A DNA stretch of 9,830 nucleotides from Candidatus Saccharimonadota bacterium (GTDB taxonomy: Bacteria; Patescibacteriota; Saccharimonadia; Saccharimonadales; SZUA-47), in contig JAGONL010000025.1 in assembly GCA_017993025.1 (NCBI GenBank), positions 1-9,830 on the forward strand. The letters are read 5' to 3'. The position numbers and the translations under genes were made by a program. Below the pieces are notes generated by a model. That model saw only the letters and a list, made by a program, of their open reading frames with translations. It was not told the DNA's origin and ran no database searches. Positions 1-5,406 of the stretch are shown piece after piece; position 1 is the stretch's first letter; the number at the start of each line of letters is the position of its first letter.

Positions 1-229
1 ATGGATAGACAATATTTGGTAAATCTGGATAGTAAGTAGTTAGTTTGCCATCTAGCCATATTTGACTGACTTGCATGCTAGGTAGCTGGTAGTATGTATA
101 GCCTTTTTGTTTTAACTCTTCATTTACTGCTATGAAGTTCTTTAAAATCTCATCTGATGTGTATTCCTTTTTGCTTGGCGAAGTGTTTGCGCCATATTGC
201 TGACTTGGGTTTGTTGGTACATTTGGCAT
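1..229 (-). CDS. Unknown protein, N-terminal part only (cut by window edge)
   Basis: This open frame starts with ATG at 229 and runs leftward off the window with no stop, giving 76 complete codons. The start is supported by a GGAG Shine-Dalgarno (minus strand, positions 239-242) nine bases upstream. The first 20 or so residues (MPNVPTNPSQQYGANTSPSK) are rich in Pro, Ser, Asn and Gln and look disordered. A more ordered segment follows with predicted helix (SDEILKNFIAVNEELKQKG) and then a Tyr/Trp-rich stretch (TYYQLPSMQVSQIWLDGK). I do not recognise the family. No signal peptide or membrane segment is visible in the part present. It lies downstream of, and in the same direction as, the ABC exporter, but a 161-bp gap with its own promoter-like signals suggests separate control. 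Confidence 0.7.
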   Translation of the reverse strand, partial: MPNVPTNPSQQYGANTSPSKKEYTSDEILKNFIAVNEELKQKGYTYYQLPSMQVSQIWLDGKLTTYYPDLPNIVYP

Positions 230-282
230 TATTTATGACTCCAGTCTAAGTCTATTTAAGACTACTTTTTAATAAATTATGA

Positions 283-300
283 TTTAACGATATCATTAAA
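283..300. promoter_or_regulatory. 18-bp near-perfect palindrome over a predicted -10
   Basis: TTTAACGATATCATTAAA reads the same on both strands except for one mismatched pair (C288 against A295). It overlaps the predicted -10 element of the gene starting at 229, a typical place for a repressor operator. It is AT-rich and vaguely like a Fur-type box, but no binding protein can be assigned. Confidence 0.35.
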
Positions 301-315
301 CATAAGCGTCGTCAA
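287..315 (-). promoter_or_regulatory. Predicted sigma-70-type promoter of the left-edge gene
   Basis: On the minus strand TTGACG (310-315) is followed after 17 bp by TATCGT (287-292). The -35 matches 5 of 6 consensus bases and the -10 matches 4 of 6. Transcription would start near 280, leaving a leader of about 50 nt that carries the GGAG ribosome-binding site at 239-242. This is read by eye only. Confidence 0.45.
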
Positions 316-319
316 CGTG

Positions 320-343
320 TTGCAACAGATATTGCAACAGATA
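320..343. repeat. Tandem 12-bp direct repeat with two TTGCAA boxes
   Basis: The 12-mer TTGCAACAGATA occurs twice head to tail (320-331 and 332-343). Each copy carries the self-complementary hexamer TTGCAA, so the two boxes are spaced TTGCAA-N6-TTGCAA, about one helical turn apart. The pair lies just upstream of the predicted -35 (310-315) of the left-edge gene. The same hexamer is clustered in the fur-zip divergent region at 9532-9566, so this is a candidate second binding site for the Fur-family regulator encoded at 9117-9530. The link is inference from a shared motif. Confidence 0.5.
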
Positions 344-390
344 AAAGGATATTCACTTTTTGAATCTTTTAACCAAGAAAAGAACATTTT

Positions 391-2571
391 TTAATGTAGA
401 CGTATCTCCACTTCATTTTCTTCATTTTTTACGGTATGCGTGACTCTAGTGGGTGAGGCGGTTTTGTCGATAGGGGAATATTTTTTGATTTCTGGCTCAT
501 CGTTCTTTGTGTCAGAGATTCTTGCTTGAAGCGTTGTATCTATAGCTTCGGGTATTTCCGTACGAGATAGAGGTGTAGACACAGTAACTTGATCCAGTCC
601 TATGTGTTTATCAACCACATCTGGGATGACGTAGGCTTGTTCGTCTTTAATTTCTTCCTCTACATGTTTTTGTTCGATGCCTTCAAGAAGTGCCAAGTAG
701 TAATCTAGCCCACCTAATTCGTTTACGTTTTTCAGAGCACCTTCATCGAGAACGTAGATAGTGTCCATTAGTGAGAGCAACGCCTTTCTGTGCGTGACCA
801 TTAATACCGTTTTTCCTTGAACAGTCTGAAGTAGGGAGTCGCGAATATAGTTTTCGCTTTTAGCATCTAACGCCGCAGTAGGCTCGTCCAGACAAAGTAT
901 CGGAGCATTTTTAATAAGTGACCTAGCGATTGCCACGCGTTGCCGTTGTCCGCCACTAAGCGACGATCCGTTTTCACCAGTTGGTGAATTAATACCTAAC
1001 GGCAGTTTAACGGCAAACTCAACTACATTGGACACTACAACGGCATTTTTTACTTCTTCTGGGTCTACAGGACGGTAAACGTCACCATCGTAGAGGTTAT
1101 CAAGTATTGATCCATTAAATAGCTGTGGCGTCTGGCTGACCCAGGCAATCTTTTGACGCAATTCTTTAAGCGAAACGCTTTGTGTATCAAAACCGTCTAT
1201 TAATATTGAGCCCGATTCTGGTTCTATAAACAAGGGCAGAAGTTTTAATATTGTACTCTTACCACCACCGCTTGGACCAATAATACCGACTTTTTCGCCC
1301 TGATTAATATGTAGGTTCAAATCTTTAAACACTGCCTGGCCGTTGTAGGAATAACTAACATTTTGGAAATCAATAACGCCTTTTATGCCTGGTGGCACAC
1401 TTTGATCTTTACGCAAGTCTTCAATGCCTTCGTGGTCGGTTAGGACTTCATAAATTCGGCTTACATCTATTAACTTTTGGTAGCGCGATGTAATTTGCCC
1501 AACTAAATTTTCTACAGGGCCCAGCAGATAACCCATATAAGTCATAAATATTAATAGTTCTCCAAAAGTCATTTTGCCCATCATGGCGGCCGTTCCACCA
1601 AAGTACATCACTGTTGAAGTCGCTAGAATTACCAGCAGGGAATTGGTGTTTGAAAGCAAATTGCCCCAAGTCATGCTTTTTTTGGTTAATTGGTAACCTT
1701 CTTGCCAAAGTTTGTCTACTTCATTTAGCTGTTTATCTTCTAAGGTAAACGCTTGTACGGTTTCAGCATTATCCACCGATTCATTAATAGCAGATGCTGT
1801 GTCGCTGTTCACCTCTGTAAGTCTTTGAGCATATTTACCTATATGCGGTGCAATTAGGCGCATAGATAGATACAGAAGCGGCATAAGAACCACAGACACA
1901 AGAGTCAGCATGGGGTTAAAGGATAACATGATAAGTAAAACGCCGATAATCATGATTATTGAACTAATAATTGATGAGGTTGTACCCAAAACTAGATCAG
2001 ACAAGCTGTTAGTTACAACATTTTGGCGATATACATAATCCCCTTTGGCTAGTCTTTCCTGATGGAATAAGGGAAGGTGTAATATGTGTCTGAATGATTC
2101 AGCTTTAATTGAGCGGTTCAGCCAAAAACCAATTTTTAGGAGTATATAATCACTAATCCAATCAAATGCAGCACCAATTAAGAATAGCGCTATAGACATT
2201 AATGCTGTAACAGCTATAAGAGAGGGCTTGCCGCTTAAGCTCGCAAGGGGTCCTGGGGCTAAAATATCCCCGAACGCTGAATCTGCCATAATTTTAGTTG
2301 GCCAAGGTTTCAATAAAGCAACTGAGGCTTGTACAAGACCTAAGAAAACAACAATTGCTACAGCGCCTCTAGCGCGTTTTTGGTATCTTTTTACCCATAT
2401 TTTAAAGCTAGTTTTGATGTTTCTTTTGCTATTTTTACGTAGCCAAGTATCGACTGCTCTATTAACTAAATCAGATGGCCAGCCCAAGCTTATTAAAACA
2501 TCGGCAAGCATATTATTAGGGACGCCACTTGCAGACGCCATCTCAATTGCTTCGTTTAGTTTTGGAATCAT
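391..2571 (-). CDS. ABC exporter half-transporter with N-terminal helical module and polar C-terminal tail
   Basis: A 726-residue exporter-type ABC protein with fused membrane and ATPase domains; it should act as a dimer in the cytoplasmic membrane. Residues about 65-375 form the membrane domain with hydrophobic segments near 69-89, 117-138, 198-217, 220-240, 307-327 and 335-355. The ATPase domain has Walker A GPSGGGKST (432-440), Q-loop Q480, signature LSGGQ (538-542), Walker B ending LDEP with catalytic Glu563, and switch His594, so it looks fully active. The substrate cannot be told; lipid, peptide or drug export are all possible. Unusual parts are a helical N-terminus (1-50, ending in a GWPSDLVNRAV motif) and about 95 polar residues after the ATPase (632-726). 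ATG at 2571 is the first possible start, since an in-frame TAA lies just upstream. The nearest Shine-Dalgarno (GGAG, 2586-2589) is a long 14 nt away. Confidence 0.93.
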   Translation of the reverse strand: MIPKLNEAIEMASASGVPNNMLADVLISLGWPSDLVNRAVDTWLRKNSKRNIKTSFKIWVKRYQKRARGAVAIVVFLGLVQASVALLKPWPTKIMADSAFGDILAPGPLASLSGKPSLIAVTALMSIALFLIGAAFDWISDYILLKIGFWLNRSIKAESFRHILHLPLFHQERLAKGDYVYRQNVVTNSLSDLVLGTTSSIISSIIMIIGVLLIMLSFNPMLTLVSVVLMPLLYLSMRLIAPHIGKYAQRLTEVNSDTASAINESVDNAETVQAFTLEDKQLNEVDKLWQEGYQLTKKSMTWGNLLSNTNSLLVILATSTVMYFGGTAAMMGKMTFGELLIFMTYMGYLLGPVENLVGQITSRYQKLIDVSRIYEVLTDHEGIEDLRKDQSVPPGIKGVIDFQNVSYSYNGQAVFKDLNLHINQGEKVGIIGPSGGGKSTILKLLPLFIEPESGSILIDGFDTQSVSLKELRQKIAWVSQTPQLFNGSILDNLYDGDVYRPVDPEEVKNAVVVSNVVEFAVKLPLGINSPTGENGSSLSGGQRQRVAIARSLIKNAPILCLDEPTAALDAKSENYIRDSLLQTVQGKTVLMVTHRKALLSLMDTIYVLDEGALKNVNELGGLDYYLALLEGIEQKHVEEEIKDEQAYVIPDVVDKHIGLDQVTVSTPLSRTEIPEAIDTTLQARISDTKNDEPEIKKYSPIDKTASPTRVTHTVKNEENEVEIRLH

Positions 2572-2613
2572 CCCGGCTTAAGTTTCTCCGTTTGAACGCT
2601 TATGTTTATCAGT

Positions 2614-2619
2614 ATTATA
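2614..2619 (-). promoter_or_regulatory. Predicted -10 element of the ABC exporter gene
   Basis: A perfect TATAAT on the minus strand lies 42 bp before the ATG at 2571, in the 79-bp gap after the ATP-grasp gene. No convincing -35 stands at the usual distance. An 8-bp palindrome TACATGTA (2618-2625) overlaps its upstream edge. It suggests that the exporter can be transcribed separately from the upstream gene. Confidence 0.4.
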
Positions 2620-2650
2620 CATGTAAACAAAGAAACAAGCTTCTAACTTA

Positions 2651-3664
2651 TTATACTTTTAAGCTAAGATTTTTAGTAACATATTTTCTATTAATAGCTA
2701 AATCTGTAATTTTCAAGATCATTTCTTCATATCCGAGACCTCGGTTCATCATGCAAGCTTTAGGGAAGTTGCCATATTTTTCAATGAGACTAGGAATTAA
2801 ATTTGCTTCCAGAAAGTTAGGTACACCATTAGCATCTAGTCTAATATCGATTCTTCCATAGTCTCTAGCGCCAAGTGCTCTAAAAACACTTAGGGCAAGT
2901 ACGCTAATGCTGTTTCGAAGATTACCATCAGCAACAGGATGCGTAGACTCGGTGTCTGCCTTTTTAATTTCAGCACTTAGCACCCTTTCGCCATCAATAT
3001 TTTGTGGAGCTACGATTTCTAGTGGCATAGTATATAAAATGTCAGAGTCTTTTTCGTAAAGTATAGCTACGCTAAACTCTCTTCCCGGAAGAAACTGTTC
3101 AATTAGAGAATCGGCCTGGTGGTTTTGTGAAATAGAAGCAATTTTACTATTAAGCTGGAAGTTATTATGAACAACAGAAAAGCTATCTATTCCAGAGCCG
3201 CCGCCCATGCTTGTTGGCTTAACAAATAAAGGATAGTCAAGTACAGGGTCCAAGATGTTAGGAGGTCCGTTATGCATCGATACATAAAAAGGAGAAGTTA
3301 TTAAACCAGCGTCAACTGCGCATTGCTTAGCTTGAGCTTTATCAAGTTCCAGGCGATGCGCAGATGAATTCGAGCCAGTCGTTGCTATGCCCTTATTTAG
3401 TAAATATTCTTGTAGCCAAATATTTTTACTAACCGGAATATTGTCATCTGGAACATATTTCATACCCAGGAAAACTAAATCAGGAGATTTTTTAACTAAA
3501 TTTTCTAAATCTTCTAACGTATTAACAATTGTAATACCAACTTGGTCGTAGTTTTCTTGCAAAACTTTGTAAATTGCACTGCACGACCGAGCACTTAGGG
3601 AACTTAAGTTTCCGCGCGTCGACCGAACAATCTCAATATGTGAATTTAGTTTTTCTTTTTGCAT
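2651..3664 (-). CDS. ATP-grasp ligase related to D-alanine--D-alanine ligase
   Basis: The 337-residue protein has the layout of D-Ala-D-Ala ligases: a preceding Rossmann-like domain, then an ATP-grasp domain. Visible marks are TGSNSSAH (96-103), the ATP-binding strand PLFVKPTSMGGGSGID (145-160, with Lys149 and the glycine loop), EQFLPGREFSV (189-199), and the metal-binding region DYGRIDIRLD with FLEANLIPSL (268-292, Glu286 and Asn288). Genuine Ddl enzymes usually end in LEVNTMPGMT and carry a GG-x-S-x-E motif at the N-terminus. Both are altered here, so the amino acid or peptide substrate is uncertain, although a role in peptidoglycan precursor synthesis is possible. ATG at 3664 has an AAAAGG Shine-Dalgarno (3674-3679) nine bases upstream. 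It lies 53 bp after the RRM gene in the same direction and may share its transcript. Confidence 0.85.
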   Translation of the reverse strand: MQKEKLNSHIEIVRSTRGNLSSLSARSCSAIYKVLQENYDQVGITIVNTLEDLENLVKKSPDLVFLGMKYVPDDNIPVSKNIWLQEYLLNKGIATTGSNSSAHRLELDKAQAKQCAVDAGLITSPFYVSMHNGPPNILDPVLDYPLFVKPTSMGGGSGIDSFSVVHNNFQLNSKIASISQNHQADSLIEQFLPGREFSVAILYEKDSDILYTMPLEIVAPQNIDGERVLSAEIKKADTESTHPVADGNLRNSISVLALSVFRALGARDYGRIDIRLDANGVPNFLEANLIPSLIEKYGNFPKACMMNRGLGYEEMILKITDLAINRKYVTKNLSLKV

Positions 3665-3717
3665 GAATTTAGACCTTTTAGAATCTTTAGATTAAAGTAG
3701 CAATAAAGTTTCAGTAA

Positions 3718-4026
3718 TTAATAAGAACGACGGAAGCTGTTGCCACCACCATTTGAATCACGCCTAGGAGCGCTGTCATCTCGCTCTCGAGCTTGGTTAA
3801 CGTTAAGTTTACGTCCAGCAACTTCTTTGCCGTCAATTTCTTTGATAGCTGTTTGGCCATCTTTAACATCAGCCATTTCAACAAAGCCGAATCCTTTAGA
3901 CTGGCCGGTGTCACGGTCTTTGATAATAATGGCGCTAGTAACTGCACCATGTGTTGCAAAAAGTTCTTCTAGTTCTTTTTCTGTTGTTGCGTAAGCTAGT
4001 CCGCCCACATATAGTTTCATTGCCAT
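3718..4026 (-). CDS. Single-RRM RNA-binding protein
   Basis: A 102-residue protein with one RNA recognition motif followed by a short Arg/Gly/Ser tail. RNP2 is LYVGGL (5-10) and RNP1 is KGFGFVEM (44-51), with the aromatic residues that stack on single-stranded RNA present. The tail (DDSAPRRDSNGGGNSFRRSY) is basic and flexible. The architecture matches the small bacterial and cyanobacterial Rbp proteins, several of which are cold-induced RNA chaperones; the exact role here is unknown. The chosen ATG (4026) has an AAAGGA Shine-Dalgarno (4037-4042) ten bases upstream. The ATG at 4020 would leave a 16-base gap and is less likely. The gene has a long leader (about 130 nt if the promoter at 4166 is used) that can fold over its own ribosome-binding site. 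The ATP-grasp gene follows 53 bp downstream. Confidence 0.93.
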   Translation of the reverse strand: MAMKLYVGGLAYATTEKELEELFATHGAVTSAIIIKDRDTGQSKGFGFVEMADVKDGQTAIKEIDGKEVAGRKLNVNQARERDDSAPRRDSNGGGNSFRRSY

Positions 4027-4032
4027 GATATT

Positions 4033-4121
4033 TTTGTCCTTTCAAGGAACTTATTTAATGCTCGTAACGAGTCATATGTCTAACTTAAGAATAGGTTAGT
4101 CAATGTGCTACAAAGGACAAA
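4033..4121 (-). promoter_or_regulatory. Structured 5' leader sequestering the RRM Shine-Dalgarno
   Basis: In the minus-strand transcript, UUUGUCCUUU (4121-4112) is perfectly complementary over 10 nt to AAAGGACAAA (4042-4033), which contains the Shine-Dalgarno of the RRM gene. The enclosed 69 nt contain smaller hairpins: CUAAC/GUUAG (4095-4099 with 4080-4084), a 4-bp CUCG/CGAG stem with a 3-nt loop (4061-4071), and UCCU-UGAA-AGGA (4037-4048), which also covers the Shine-Dalgarno. The pattern suggests translational control, such as an RNA thermometer or autoregulation by the RRM protein. The complementarity is seen; the function is inferred. Confidence 0.5.
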
Positions 4122-4165
4122 CGTATAAACAGAGATTAGGTATATCAAACCACTTGCGTAAAACC

Positions 4166-4174
4166 ATTGTATCA
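4166..4174 (-). promoter_or_regulatory. Predicted extended -10 promoter of the RRM gene
   Basis: On the minus strand TGATACAAT (4174-4166) is an extended -10 element (TGN plus TACAAT). The -35 region is poor, as is common for extended -10 promoters. Transcription would begin near 4159 and give a leader of about 133 nt, long enough to include the anti-Shine-Dalgarno stretch at 4112-4121. A rival -35-like TTGACT on the minus strand (4099-4104) has no good -10 at the right distance. Confidence 0.4.
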
Positions 4175-4244
4175 CAGATTAGTATAATTTCATAATCAAC
4201 AGAGTAATAATGCAAGCATTTTAGAAAAAACATTTAGAGAAATA

Positions 4245-4655
4245 TTATTTAATAAACTTCAAAGCAAGATAAACTGCAAGACCACAAACGCCAGCGGTAA
4301 GTATTGTGCCCCAAAGCAGGTCTATAATTGTTATTTTTACAGGCCAGTTTTTAAATACTGCCATACTTGTTAAATCAAAAGTAGCATATGCGACTAAACC
4401 AAATAGTGCGCCGTGCGTTATCGCACTTGAAACCGAAGATTTTTCATATGCCGGATTTATAACAAAAACTACTAACCCAACAATATAGATTATGTAAAAC
4501 AAGCTAGCAGAAAGCAGGTTGGGCTTATCAGCCATTAAATGACCGATGTTTGATTTGTATAAGTTTGGTGCAACTTTTGTTAACCACAAGAAATCAATGC
4601 CCACTAAACTTACAAACCCCAAACCATATAATTTTAGAAAAAGACTAATATCCAT
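4245..4655 (-). CDS. DUF2177-family membrane protein
   Basis: A 136-residue integral membrane protein with four hydrophobic segments (about 8-26, 48-66, 79-96 and 107-133). The conserved pattern fits DUF2177: an early DFLWL (21-25), FYIIYIVGLVVFVINPAY in the second segment, GALFGLVAYATFDLTSMAVFKNWP (82-105), and IDLLWG near the fourth segment. No biochemical function is established for this family that I can rely on. It begins 24 bp after the hemolysin-III-like gene in the same direction, so co-transcription is likely. A TACAAT placed 6 nt before ATG inside that gap suggests an additional leaderless transcript. No Shine-Dalgarno is visible. Confidence 0.85.
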   Translation of the reverse strand: MDISLFLKLYGLGFVSLVGIDFLWLTKVAPNLYKSNIGHLMADKPNLLSASLFYIIYIVGLVVFVINPAYEKSSVSSAITHGALFGLVAYATFDLTSMAVFKNWPVKITIIDLLWGTILTAGVCGLAVYLALKFIK

Positions 4656-4661
4656 AAATAT

Positions 4662-4667
4662 ATTGTA
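4662..4667 (-). promoter_or_regulatory. Predicted -10 giving a leaderless DUF2177 mRNA
   Basis: Minus-strand TACAAT ends 6 nt before the ATG at 4655, so a start seven bases after the hexamer would fall on the A of the ATG. It sits in the 24-bp gap after the upstream stop codon. No good -35 is visible. Confidence 0.4.
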
Positions 4668-4679
4668 CAGGGTGCCTGG

Positions 4680-5348
4680 CTATAAATCTAACGTTAAAAC
4701 GTAAAAATACATATACAAAAAATGACAAAGTGCACCAAACATAACGGCTACATGCCATATTTCATGAAAGCCAAATTTTCTTGGAAGAATATTTGGCTTT
4801 TCCAGACCATAGACCATTGAACCAAATGTATAAAACAGTCCTCCTGCGATTATGTATGAAATTCCTGCAGTGTTAGCTTTATTGTCTAACAAAAACAATA
4901 ACGCAGGCAACCAGCCCAGGGTTAAGTAAAGAGTCAAAGAAACATATGCAGGCAGATTATGATAAATACTACGCATAGTTATACCAAAAGCCGTAACTAG
5001 ACTTGCTACAAATAAGACAGAATAGCCCAATGATCCCTTAAACACAATTAAACAAATTGGTACAATAGTGCCCAGGATTAATCCATATACTGCTACATAA
5101 TCAAGAGTTCGGAGACGTCTGTTTGTTTTTTCAGAACCCTGTACTCCGTGGTGAAGGGAACTCATAACAAATAGAGATATTAGCGAAAAGCCGTAAATCA
5201 AAAAAGCGGTAAAATGTAGCCATTTGCCAGCCTGAGCGGATTTTGCTAGGAGTATAAGTGTGCCAAAAAGTGAAAATATTGCTCCAACCATATGGGTAGC
5301 AGTGTTAACCGATTCGTCAGTCTGAATGCTGTTACTCTGTTTTTCCAT
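4680..5348 (-). CDS. Hemolysin III / PAQR-family membrane protein
   Basis: A 222-residue membrane protein with about seven hydrophobic segments. It shows the metal-site signature of the PAQR/hemolysin-III (YqfA/TrhA) family: E-x-x-NTATH near the N-terminus (12-19), SSLHH (63-67), RRLRTLDYVAVYGLILGT (77-94, with Asp83) and HEIWHVAVMFGALCH (195-209, His195 and His199). The conserved His and Asp residues fit the zinc site seen in PAQR receptors. The family name comes from a Bacillus cereus hemolysin; most bacterial members are not toxins and have been linked to membrane energetics or lipid homeostasis. Length is normal. It follows the NRAMP-like gene after 58 bp and precedes DUF2177 by 24 bp. 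ATG at 5348 has no Shine-Dalgarno but has TACAAT six bases upstream. Confidence 0.93.
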   Translation of the reverse strand: MEKQSNSIQTDESVNTATHMVGAIFSLFGTLILLAKSAQAGKWLHFTAFLIYGFSLISLFVMSSLHHGVQGSEKTNRRLRTLDYVAVYGLILGTIVPICLIVFKGSLGYSVLFVASLVTAFGITMRSIYHNLPAYVSLTLYLTLGWLPALLFLLDNKANTAGISYIIAGGLFYTFGSMVYGLEKPNILPRKFGFHEIWHVAVMFGALCHFLYMYFYVLTLDL

Positions 5349-5354
5349 GTCTTA

Positions 5355-5360
5355 ATTGTA
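5355..5360 (-). promoter_or_regulatory. Predicted -10 giving a leaderless hemolysin-III mRNA
   Basis: Minus-strand TACAAT is separated from the ATG at 5348 by exactly 6 nt (TAAGAC), the same geometry as upstream of DUF2177, rarA and fur. There is no purine-rich ribosome-binding site. The -35 region is weak. Confidence 0.45.
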
Positions 5361-5406
5361 CGCCAATATTAAATCACTTACTATGAATCTATTATGTAGT
5401 AGGGGC

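Noticed and set aside
351..365. ATTCA/TGAAT inverted repeat after the ABC exporter gene as a terminator
   Set aside because: The 5-bp stem has a single GC pair and no clean T-run follows on the minus strand, too weak to call.
3668..3700. AATCTTTAGATT palindrome between the RRM and ATP-grasp genes as a terminator or operator
   Set aside because: It is short, AT-only apart from two GC pairs, lacks a T-tail, and lies in a small gap between likely co-transcribed genes.
3954..3959. TTGCAA hexamers inside coding sequence (3954-3959 in the RRM gene, 9188-9193 in the fur-type gene)
   Set aside because: These are single copies inside genes with no partner box at N5 or N6 and no promoter nearby, so they are taken as chance occurrences.
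4209..4220. Palindrome AATGCAAGCATT downstream of DUF2177 as a terminator
   Set aside because: The stem is only 4-5 bp and no T-run follows it on the minus strand; the T-rich stretch lies before it instead.
4680..5348. Reading the hemolysin-III homologue as a toxin
   Set aside because: The sequence is a standard PAQR-type membrane protein with the conserved metal-site residues. No secretion signal or virulence context is present, so the name alone does not support toxin function.
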